This document shows, piece by piece, positions 11,921 through 21,900 of a stretch of DNA of 64,000 nucleotides. A program made the position numbers and the translations under genes. The stretch lies in NCBI GenBank assembly GCA_037367405.1, contig JAZKJV010000388.1, positions 496,001 through 560,000 of the forward strand, read 5' to 3'. The notes under the pieces are model-generated. The model saw only the letters and a program-made list of their open reading frames with translations. It had not been told where the DNA came from and made no database searches. Every line of letters starts with the position of its first letter. Position 1 is the stretch's first letter. The DNA is from Ottelia alismoides (lineage: Eukaryota > Streptophyta > Magnoliopsida > Alismatales > Hydrocharitaceae).

Positions 11921-11978
11921 CTGGTTGGTCCACGTGGACCAACCAGGAGCTAGCGACTGTTGACCAGCGGGTCAACAG
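11921..11978. promoter_or_regulatory. G-box palindrome and W-box hairpin in A2 5' LTR
   Basis: 11921-11946 is a perfect 26-bp palindrome (half CTGGTTGGTCCAC) around CACGTG. 11957-11978 is CTGTTGACC-AGCG-GGTCAACAG with two facing TTGACC W-box cores. The identical pair lies in the 3' LTR at 26379-26404 and 26415-26436. The position at the U3/GC-rich border fits a promoter role (inference). Confidence 0.6.
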
Positions 11979-12360
11979 CCCGTCCTTCATCTACTGTAGC
12001 TCTGGCGCGCCTGGGTTTTTGCCCACCTTGGTGGATTTTCCTAGGTCGCGCCGCTCGTCCTTTGCCGCCGCTTCCTTCATGGAAGTTGCGCCGCTCTGAT
12101 CCATCTCCATCGCCGCTCCATCAGATCTGTTCAGATCTTCCTCGCCCACCCGTGACTTCTTCTCGAAGTCACGCATCCAAACCTCTTCAAATACGTCCCC
12201 CCATCTTCCTTTCTCGGGTTGAACCGCGAATCACCAGTGAACCACCCCCCTTGGTCCAGCCATCGACGCCCGAAGGTGACAGCTTCGAGCTGAGCGCATC
12301 CAAGCGGCGGGAGAGGGTCGATAGCGCCGCGTGTTCCAACCTCCGGTGACCGCCGTCGAG

Positions 12361-12609
12361 GTACCTTCCCTCGCCTGATCTGGGTTCGAGGTAGTGTGTC
12401 ACTCCTTAGTTTTTCTCCGTAGTTGCATCCCTTGCGTTTCCAGCTCCCTTATCCCCCGATCATTCACTTCATTATAGCATCGATTCGCTAAGTCGATTGC
12501 TCGCCGGAGACACCTCCGGCCACCATCTCCATCACTCATCTATCGCGCACCCCCACGCCTCCGCGAGGCCCAGGCAATTTGCCCTGGGCCTTCTCACCAC
12601 TTTTTGCAG
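12361..12609 (+). other. Probable leader intron in A2 5' LTR (249 bp)
   Basis: Donor CCGTCGAG|GTACCTT, acceptor CACTTTTTGCAG|GTCC. A hairpin (AGGCCCAGG...CCTGGGCCT, 12566-12591) precedes the acceptor. Length and both splice sites are shared with A1 (3170-3418). The copy in the 3' LTR is 26819-27067. Confidence 0.5.
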
Positions 12610-13139
12610 GTCCTAGCGCCAGAAAGACCCCATCTGAGGGGTCGATTTTGAGGAACCGTGCTACCTGGAGCCACCATTCCTCCTCTAGCTCGCGGCGGCG
12701 CATCAGAGCTTCCCCGCCCATTTTGGCGTTGCCGCGACCTCGAGGGACCTTCCAGGAATCTCTGGCGTGCTTCTGAGGCGAAGGAGGAGGGTGGAGGAGC
12801 ATCTATTTGTCGATCGAAGCTCGAGCCACCGCCTGTTCGTCCCTGTTCTTGGAGAGGGACCCTACACCGTCGGATCTCGAGCCCGCTCCAGACGAAGCAG
12901 CCACCGTAGGATCAACGCTGCCCCGTGCCGTCGATGGATTCCCGATGACCTAATCTCAGCCGCACAAGCCCAAGCGTCATCGGCGCGCGAGAGCAGGACA
13001 CGTGTTCAAGTGAAGCGATCTCAGCCGTCCGCTCCCGCTTTGGCGTGGGTATTTTGCTACAAACCCCCGCCCATTTTTGTAATATTTTAATAGTACTAAA
13101 ACTTTCCTCGGCAGTTTAAATAGTTTTGTAATCTTTACC

Positions 13140-13520
13140 TTAAGGCCCCCGAGCTTTCACGTATTTACAAAAAGGTCCAATCCACGTCATCTCACGTGCC
13201 CGTGCGCGTGAGGTGGCTGGGTATTTTGCAGGGACCCCCCTGGGGTTTGGTTTATTTCGTTTAAGTCCATGAACATTTCTGTTAAGTTGTAATATTTTGG
13301 AAAAATTGCATTGAACCCCCCTGAGCTTTGTAATATTGCAAAAATACCCCTCCCAGGCGCGTGCAAGTCACGCGCCCTGGTGGGTAAGTTGCACATATAC
13401 CCTTGCGGGTTTGGATATTAATGTTTAATCCGTGAAATGCAAGTTGCTGTGTAAAGTTTTGTGGAAAATTGCTTTGTTGCCCCTGGATGTTTTAAATATT
13501 GCACTTATACCCTTGCCAGG
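13140..13520 (+). repeat. Degenerate periodic repeat section of the LTR
   Basis: At least five imperfect units of roughly 50-80 bp alternate 'gtaatattttgca'-like words with C-runs such as 'gacccccctggggtttgg', 'aacccccctgagctttg' and 'tgcccctggatgtttt'. The same pattern occurs in A1 (about 3960-4330) and, on the minus strand, in C1 (30800-31200 and 44880-45260). It also includes a hairpin around CCAGGCGCGTG...CACGCGCCCTGG (about 13353-13381). Confidence 0.5.
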
Positions 13521-14140
13521 ACTGTTTGATGATCGGAGTCTTGTTCTAATTAATTAAAATATCCTTTTAACTCCAAAAATTCCACAAAAATAGGGTTAAG
13601 CTACTGGATGCATATACTTTAACGCCCTATATTTAGTTTTTGATTTTATTTTATTTTCATATTTATTAAAAATCAAAAACTCTCATTTTGTGTACTGTCT
13701 ACCTTAGAAAATACCAAAAAAAATATCAAAACACCTCCAAAAACTCCAAAAAAATCACCTAGTGTCTATTTTATTATCTTTTAGTGTCAGTCCAAAAATC
13801 ACTAAAAATTTCAAAAGAAAAACACTAAAAAAAATCAAAAACCCACAAAAATTGTAGTTGCTTGCTTAGTGTAGACACATCACTCACTCACTTGTGCATT
13901 CATTTGCTTGAGCTACACTGTTTGCTCCCTGTGTTCGAACTCTCTGCATACTTGCCCTTTACATCTTTTGTGCAGAGTTAAAAATAAATTTTAACTCCAC
14001 ATTGTTTCTAATTTGTTGATCTTAGTGTGGGTTAATTGTTGATTGAGTGCGGATTTCATTTGAGGGTCGCAACAGCGACGGTCATCTCCGCCTGGTGTGA
14101 GATACCAATTTAGACCCTCGTGAGATCCGCGTTCATCAAA

Positions 14141-14158
14141 TGGCGCCGTTGCCGGGGA
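14141..14158 (+). other. Primer binding site of A2 (tRNA-Asp)
   Basis: TGGCGCCGTTGCCGGGGA starts two bases after the LTR end and is complementary to the 3' end of plant tRNA-Asp as known for Athila-type elements. It would prime minus-strand synthesis. Confidence 0.9.
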
Positions 14159-15915
14159 GCAACAGCTTGTAGTTCACATTTTTGATTGATTGTGTGTTTG
14201 TTTACCATAGCATTATCCTTCTCTTACATTTTGATATACATCTTGATTGAACTATCTGACCATCTCTTTTGTCTTCTTGCGAGGGACCGCGGAGCGAGGC
14301 GGGTGGCTTAGGTGACCCGATGCAACCTTGGGACGCGGAGCCGGCTATTCTTAGCCAAGCCGGCAGGAGAGAGCAAGGAGTGAGAGAGAGAGTGTTAGAT
14401 TAGTTTCATTTATTTTTGGTGAGAGAGTGACTCTATTAATTTGTAATAATACAGGACTTGGACTTGGACTTAGACATTCGGGCCTAATTTCCGGGTGTTT
14501 GTTCACCCGGGGGCTCACCGCAGTTTTGCCGCGTTTTCATCGCTGTCATTTGCCGGTTTTGTGTTTATTTTTCATTTTCTTTTGTGGATTGAGCTCCTAG
14601 ATCTAGGTCCTGCTTGACTCGAGTAGAATAGGTCCAAACACTTAATTATCTTTGCATGCTCCTATAGTTACGTTTTGGACTTAGACTAATTAAACAGTTA
14701 GCAAGTAATTCCCAAATCCACGCGCCGCGAGCTCACACCCGAACAAGCGCTTTCTCCTACTCCAAATGTGTTGGGCAGAGGAGGGGTGAGCCAAGACCGG
14801 ACACTCGGATTAGGAGTTGCTAGTTGACTTGTGGTTCTTCACGCTAGCAGTTGCCTGTTCTAGGACGATTTCCGCTTTGCATTTCGCCATATAGATTAGG
14901 TTTAAATATTCTGCTTTGCATCCCGCATGGAGAGAGCTGGGATTCGCTGTAAGTCTTCTTACTTTGCACGCATCATTTAGGCACAAAGGTGAGATCTCCA
15001 TCTTTGTGTCGACTTGCACGGCGTTTCCGACTCTTTTCTCCCTCTGTTTTTGGACAAAGTAGGATAAAGGAAAAAAAATACAAAAACGTTAGGCGCTTGT
15101 TTGAATTGACTCAAAAGAAGCGATAACACCAAAAAAATTAAAAAAGGGACTGCTAAGAAAACTTGACCAAAATAAAAAAGGTAATTGGATTCATTGCTTG
15201 GGGTGAGTAATACCCTCACTTGTATTCAGGTTGCATGGGAAGGTCTCCTTCCAAGTGAGGTGAGCGCTTCGTAAGGATTAGAGCCAAAAACCCAGCTTGT
15301 GGCTGCCTTGTGTATCGCCTGGATTTCCGAAGTATTGGCGCTTCTATCGTACGTAGTCGAGTAGGGCTTGGTCGCCATTGGTGACTCACTATTGTGTGAG
15401 CATCGACCTCGTCCGAAGTATCGAGCATAGGCCACGCCTTCACGGGGGTGTCTGTCTCACCGGCTGCGTCCGAGTAGGTTCTTGCACGCTCACGGGTGAT
15501 TCCGTTGCGAGCGAGTTCCGAAGTATCGGTTTCGCCTATTGGCTTCCTCTCTTATTCTTTGGCTGAGTAGGGATCCAGGAAGGGTTACAAGGACCTCAAC
15601 TGCACAAGCTACAGGTTACACAGGAGGAGGACAAGTACGGGATACTTTTCCGGCAGTACTCTCTCTCCTATAGGCGTAGCGTTCTAAGGACTCGTTAAAA
15701 GATAAATTCCTGAATCAAGCTAAAATTGACAAGATAAAAGCCGAACCTTCACGGCTTCATGTGTTGAGTTGGTGAACTTACCCCTGCTTTGTGTTTGATT
15801 GCTAGATTTATTTAGGTCAAGATCAAAAACACCGCACAATTGTGCACAATTTTGTTGCATCTCATTTCATCCCTCTTCTTCTCTTGCCTTTCCTCTACTC
15901 TTCTCAATAATCAAG
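14159..15915 (+). other. A2 5' leader between PBS and gag
   Basis: 1.76 kb without a convincing ORF. It contains 'TTTGCATCCCGCATGGAGAG' (about 14918), a block also recognisable in the B1 leader near 53706. It also has three copies of TCCGAAGTAT followed by T or C (about 15326, 15412 and 15516) not seen in the C1 leader. The small open frames on both strands (14810-15566) are not conserved. A packaging signal is expected in this region for the family, but I cannot point to it. Confidence 0.75.
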
Positions 15916-18900
15916 ATGATGGGACGGAGATCTCTTAGGCCGACCCTGTCGGCACCGCTATCCCGCACTCCTCCTTATTCATCTAGGACTACCTCGGAGA
16001 GTCCGATCTCCGAGCCTGAGTATACATCCGCCCTGTTCCCCCTCGACCACCCTTCCCATTCTCCTTCCATCAGTCCAAGAGTGTCAGAATTCAGTGCATC
16101 ACAGTCTTCAGCTCATTCAACGGCACCTGAGATGGCCTCTTTTGCTTTTTCAGAACATCCGGCCATGGCAGACAGAGGCGAGCATGAAGAGGATCATGAG
16201 CACCCTCCATTCCTATTTGATCAGGCAGCCATCAACAATTCCTTGTTAGCATCCCTGGAGACTATGCAGAGACAGATTCGTGACCAGGGCACATTCATGG
16301 GTGACCTTATGAGGGAAATTGCTCAGATGAGAGAGAACCGAGCGGGCGGTGGCGGCGGAGAAGGAGGAGGACCCGATGCAGGAGGAGCAGACCCAGACGG
16401 TGAGCGACCGCCACAGACCATCATGAGGGAATTGCATAACCCAGCTTCATCCCTCACTCACCGGTGGATCAGACTCCCACCAATCCACGGAGACTTCGAG
16501 CTTCGGCATAACACAATTCAGATGCTACCCAAGTTCCATGGGTTGCCGACCGAAGAGCCGCACCTCCACCTCCAAGAATTCGAGATGATTTGCAGCACCA
16601 TCCATGATCGGTTGATAACCGAGGACACAATCAAGATGATTGCCTTTCCATTCTCTTTGGTTGATAGAGCCGCATATTGGCTCAAGCATCTTGGGCAGTT
16701 CGTCGACACGTGGGCAGATCTCCGGACCGCATTTTTGAAGAAATACTATCCTCTCGGCCGGACCAATGCAGCTAGAGCTATGATTAGCAATTTTGTCATG
16801 ATCCCAAATGAACAATTTCATGAAGCTTGGGATCGATTCAGAGAGCTCATCGACCGGTGTCCACATCATGATATATCCAAGCCCAATCTGGTTCAGAGCT
16901 TCTTCTGTGGGCTGACACCGGAGCTGCAGGGGCTTGTCAACGCCTCTTGCGGTGGATCATACTTTTCAAAGGGTGAAGACGACGTCTGGGCCATTTATGA
17001 AGGAATGGCAGAGAACTCCACAGTGATGACCCAGGCCAGAGTCTACACACACCAGAAGCCCCCGCAAGGAGCGGGATCATTTCAGAGGATCGCCCGCATC
17101 GATGCCGGTCCTAGCACAACGTCGGTAGCCGCAGCCCAAGCTGAATCAGCAGCAGCCGACATGGGCATAATCAGTGAAAAGCTGGACCGCATGGAGATCC
17201 TTGAGAAGAAACAGAACCAAGGCATGGCCCAGATGGACCAGATCGCCAAGACAATGAGTGACCTAAAAACTCAAATTCTCTGTATTCAGGAGGCGCAGGC
17301 CCATTCACAACAGCCTCCAAGGTCACAGGTTGCTTCCAACAGCAGCAACCCCAACCAGAGCTCTATCTCGTACCGACAGGTGAATCACATCCAGGCAGAG
17401 CCGGTTCCGTTGTTGCAGTACCACCCAGAGCAACCGCCATCTCAGGAGACTCAGATGGTGGTTTATCAGCCGGAGCAACCACTGGCAGTTCTTCCTCCAC
17501 CTTCCTTTGAGCAGGAACTGTTGATGGAAGTCAACGGGATTTGGTATGACCGATACCCTCAGCCCGCTATTCGTAGGGATCACCCCGGGTTCCGTTGGGG
17601 TAACGGTGGTTCCTCATCTCAACAGCATCCTCCTCCTCAAGGACAGCAGAGCAGCCAGCTACAACAACAACACCAGCAGCCCCAGTACAACCAGCCCCAG
17701 CAGTATCAGAGTGGTCCTCGTCCCGCCTATCAGGGACAACAGTGGAGGCAGCGACAGCCGCCTCAGCATTCTTATGCCCAGCCTCCCCCTCAATTCCAGC
17801 AGCAATACCAGCAACAGCCCCATGTCCAGCAGGGACAGACATCCGGTTCTCAGGGTCCAGCCTACGAGAACCCAGCCCTTGATGATCTTGCCCGCTTGCT
17901 ATCTGAACAGCGAGCCTCCTTCAGGCAAGAAATGGATGAATTCCGGCAGGAGATGCGGGATATTATCAAAGGCAAGGCCGCCATACCCGCTCAGATCGAA
18001 CCCAATCCTAATAATTTAAAAAGAAAATCTGAGCAGGTAGAGTTCACAGAGTACACCTCTCCTAGTGATGATCTGAATGACATATCTTATTCCTATTATG
18101 ATGCTGATTTTGTTACTACTAGGAGCGGTAGGATGCCAGCCGGCGGCGCCTCTCCTGAGCGACAGCCAGACGCAGAACCAGGAGCGCCAGAAGAGCAGAG
18201 GAGCGGTACTGAGGCCGCTAATGATGATGTTGAAGACGGTGGTGCTGATGCCACCAATGATGGAGTTCAGGACGACGGTGCTGATGCCGCCGTGATACCA
18301 GATGAAGACGGTGGTGCTGATGCCACCATTTTTGATGCAGAACCAGAGAGCGGTGCTGAGGCCGCAGATGCAGGTGCCGGTGGTGGTACTGAGGCCACCA
18401 CCTCTACTTTTGTTGAGCCTCCCACTGTGGTGTTACCACATTTTGTATCTATGGACTGTGGTAACAAAAAGAACAAAAATATGAATAAAGGAAAGGTTCC
18501 CGTTCAAATTGCAGATCCATATGTGTTGCATGATGATAGTTATATGGACTCTCCATCTCCACAGGCACAGGGACCGATTCCTAGACCTCCATCTAAGGAG
18601 GCACCTACCATCCCCTTCCCTGAGGCACTCCGCCGAGCGAAGGGGAATAAAAAAGAAAATCCCAAAAAGAATCAGCAGGTAGAGTTCGGCAACGAGATGA
18701 TTGACAGATTTCACATTCAGCTGACTCTACGAGAAGCGTTTGAGCATATCCCCTTCTTCAAGAAGAATCTGAAAGAAACAACTACTGTCCGAAGAAGGAA
18801 GAGGCACAGAGATCAAATCCATATGCTCACTCATAACACTTGCTGCGCCATTCAGAACACATTGCCAGCCAAGCGACCAGACGCAGGAGCTCCCTATGTC

Positions 18901-21900
18901 AGATGCGAGATTCAAGAGCAGCAATTTGATCGTACTCTATTAGACAGCGGCTCCTCAATTAACCTCCTTCCGGCAGCCTTACTCAAGCAGTTCGAGTTTG
19001 GCCCTCTTCTTCGAAGCAGAACCGTCCTTCAGTTTGCTGATAGGTCGATCAAGAGGCCAAAGGGGTTATTGAAAGACGTGGTCGTTACCATTCAGGGCCT
19101 AAAATTCCCCGTGGACTTCGTTGTGTTGGACATGGAGATCCCTGAGGCGGTAACTGATGCCCCCATCATTCTCGGACGTCCATTCTTGGCCACAGCCAAG
19201 GCAGTGACCGACCATGATAGTGGGAAGGTATGCTTTCGCGTAGAAGGCGAAACCATACAAATAGAGACGATCGAAGAGATCAGAGCCAGAGAGGCAGAAC
19301 GCTCAGAGCAGTCCAGCGAGGCCGAGCAGATGACAGAGGAGGAGCTAGACATCCACCAGGTCTGTGACTTTGAGATGACTGATGATGAATCCAACTGGAA
19401 AGATCCCGTAGCACCGACCCTCGCCTTGCCAACAGATTCACTGTATCTCAAGCTCATGGCAGTCGAGAGCCGGGAGAGCACATCCCTGGAGGAGGATACA
19501 TCTGAAGCTGACAGTGTTGTGATGAGTGGTGCAGATGAGTTCCATTCTTGCTCATCTTCTTCTGATCCCTCGGATTCAGACATTGACTGGGATGACTTTG
19601 ATGATTATTTGCCTTGTCTGATTCCTTCCGAGCCAGCAGCCATGACAGAGTGCGAGCCCGTGCAGTTTATTGATGATCCATCAGGCCGCCCTTCGTCAGC
19701 AATTCATGCAACGCGAGAGTTCTCCCACGCAGACCTGGTAGCCTTTACACAGACATATCAGAAGCCAGATCTGCCACCTCCCAGTTGTCCAGAACGGAAA
19801 CCTCTGCCGCAGTCAATGAAGTACAGATTCCTTGCTGGAAAGCCAGACATGTACCCAGTCATTATCTCAGCAGATTTGACTGGAGAGCAAGAATCTCGCT
19901 TGATGGAGGTTCTTGAAAGAAACCGCAAGGCAATCGGTTGGAGTATAGCTGATCTCCAAGGGCTGAGCCCAAATCTTTGCTCCCACCACATTTATCTCGA
20001 GGATAACGCTAAGCCGTCGCGTGAGTTCCAACGACGGCTGAACCCGAATCTTCGAGACGTAGTCATGAAAGAAATTTCGAAGTGGTGGAGCGCTGATTTC
20101 ATCTATCCCATCTCCGACTCTAAATGGGTAAGTCCTTTACATGTGGTACCCAAGAAGACGGGTATCACTACAGTTGTCAATGAGTCTGGAGAGGAGATCG
20201 CTACCAGAGTACCAACTTCTTGGAGGGTCTGTGTGGACTACAGACGATTGAATGAGGCCACCAAGAAGGATCACTTCCCGCTTCCCTTCATTGATCAGAT
20301 TATCGAGCGGTTAGCCGGGAAGAGTCATTACTGTTTTCTTGATGGGTACTCTGGATATAATCAAGTGGCCATTGCGCCCGAAGACCAGGAGAAAACGACA
20401 TTCACCTGTCCGTTTGGGACTTATGCTTTCAGACGGATGCCCTTTGGTCTATGTAACGCTCCGGCGACATTCCAAAGGTGCATGTTGTCCATCTTCTCGG
20501 ACATGGTGGGTGACTGTTTAGAGGTCTTCATGGATGACTTCTCGGTCTATGGCGACGGGTTCGACGCTTGTCTTGACTGCCTAGATCGTGTGCTGAAGCG
20601 CTGCATAGAGGTCAATCTTGTCTTATCTTGGGAGAAGAGTCATTTCATGATGACTCAAGGGACGGTCCTTGGCCATATCGTCTCCAACAGGGGCATGGAG
20701 GTCGACCCCGCCAAGGTGGATATCATCAGAAAACTCAATCCGCCGTCCAATCTGCGTCAGTTACGGTCTTTTCTGGGGCATGTCGGTTTCTACCGACGGT
20801 TTATTCAGGACTTCAGTCGAATTGCCCGACCGTTAACTGACTTGCTGACCAAAGACACCGAGTTTATTGTTAATGATAAGTGTCTTGAAGCATTTGAAAC
20901 TCTCAAGAATATGGTTGTTTCAGCTCCTGTCCTTCAGCCACCCGATTGGTCTCTCCCATTCGAGATCATGACGGATGCTTCAGATTTTGCCGTTGGGGCT
21001 GTGCTTGGACAGAGAAGGGATGGATTACCATTTGCCATTCACTACGCCAGCCGGACTTTAGATGCCGCTCAAAGGAATTACACTGTAACTGAGAAAGAGA
21101 TGCTGGCCGTAGTCTTCGCTCTTGATAAGTATCAATCTTACATTCTCGGATCTAGAGTGACCATTTACACCGACCATACCGCCATCAGGTACTTAATGGC
21201 TAAGAAGGATGCCAAAGCACGTCTGACCAGATGGATCCTTCTACTCCAGGAATTTGATATTGAAATTAAGGACAAGCCTGGAGTCAAGAATGTGGTGGCG
21301 GATCATCTCTCCAGGTTGGAGAATCTTGAGGAATCTGAGCCCAGCGCACCTATCTCAGAGACATTTCCAGATGAGGCGATCTTAGCTGTCACCTCACTCC
21401 CATGGTATGCCGACTTTGTAAACTATCTTGTTGCCAAGACAGTCCCTCAGGGTTGGCCCAGGCAGAAACTTGAGACCTTCCTAGCTAAGGCCAAGTTTTA
21501 CCATTGGGAGGATCCCGTCCTTTATCATGAAGGAGGGGATAGTATCTGGAGGAGGTGCATTCCTCAAGAAGAGCAGCATAGCGTCCTCACATACTGCCAC
21601 AAGCTTGAGGCAGGAGGACATCATTCTGGAAAAAGGACAGCACAGAAGGTGCTTCAATCCGGCCTATGGTGGTCTACTCTCTTCAAGGATTCTGATGAGT
21701 TCGTGAAGAGATGTACTGACTGTCAGAAGATGGGAACCTGCGGACAGAGAGACATGATGCCCATGCAACCCATTCACTTCTGTGAGGTTTTTGATGCATG
21801 GGGGATCGATTTCATGGGCCCATTTCCTAAGAGTCAGGAATTCGAGCATATTTTGCTCGCTGTGGATTATGTCAGTCGATGGGTTGAGGCCATCCCCGCC

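Larger units (their letters stand above)
10763..14138 (+). repeat. A2 5' LTR (3376 bp)
   Basis: Begins TGATGAATCC and ends GCGTTCATCA. Its parts are a U3-like AT-rich section (to about 11920), paired G-box/W-box palindromes (11921-11978), a GC-rich section of about 1 kb (11980-13040), periodic sequence with CCCC and TTTTGCA words (13060-13520), an A/T-rich low-complexity part (13560-13850), and U5 ending in TTCATCA. The first 21 bases contain a small inverted repeat (TGATGAA...TTCATCA) that copies the LTR ends. Open frames in the GC-rich part (11960-12349, 12767-13090 and others) exist on both strands, recur only because the LTR is duplicated, and match no protein I know. Confidence 0.95.

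Noticed and set aside
11960..13090. Open frames repeated exactly at 26418-27548
   Set aside because: The exact repetition only reflects the two nearly identical A2 LTRs. There is no independent evidence for a gene.
14141..14158. tRNA-Asp-like sequence as a possible tRNA gene
   Set aside because: Only the 18 bases complementary to the tRNA 3' end are present, in PBS position. No cloverleaf around it.
15799..15915. Upstream ATG at 15799 as the gag start
   Set aside because: The 39 extra codons are not conserved, whereas MMGRRSLR at 15916 is shared with C1 and, as MMGH, with N1. The upstream start cannot be excluded.
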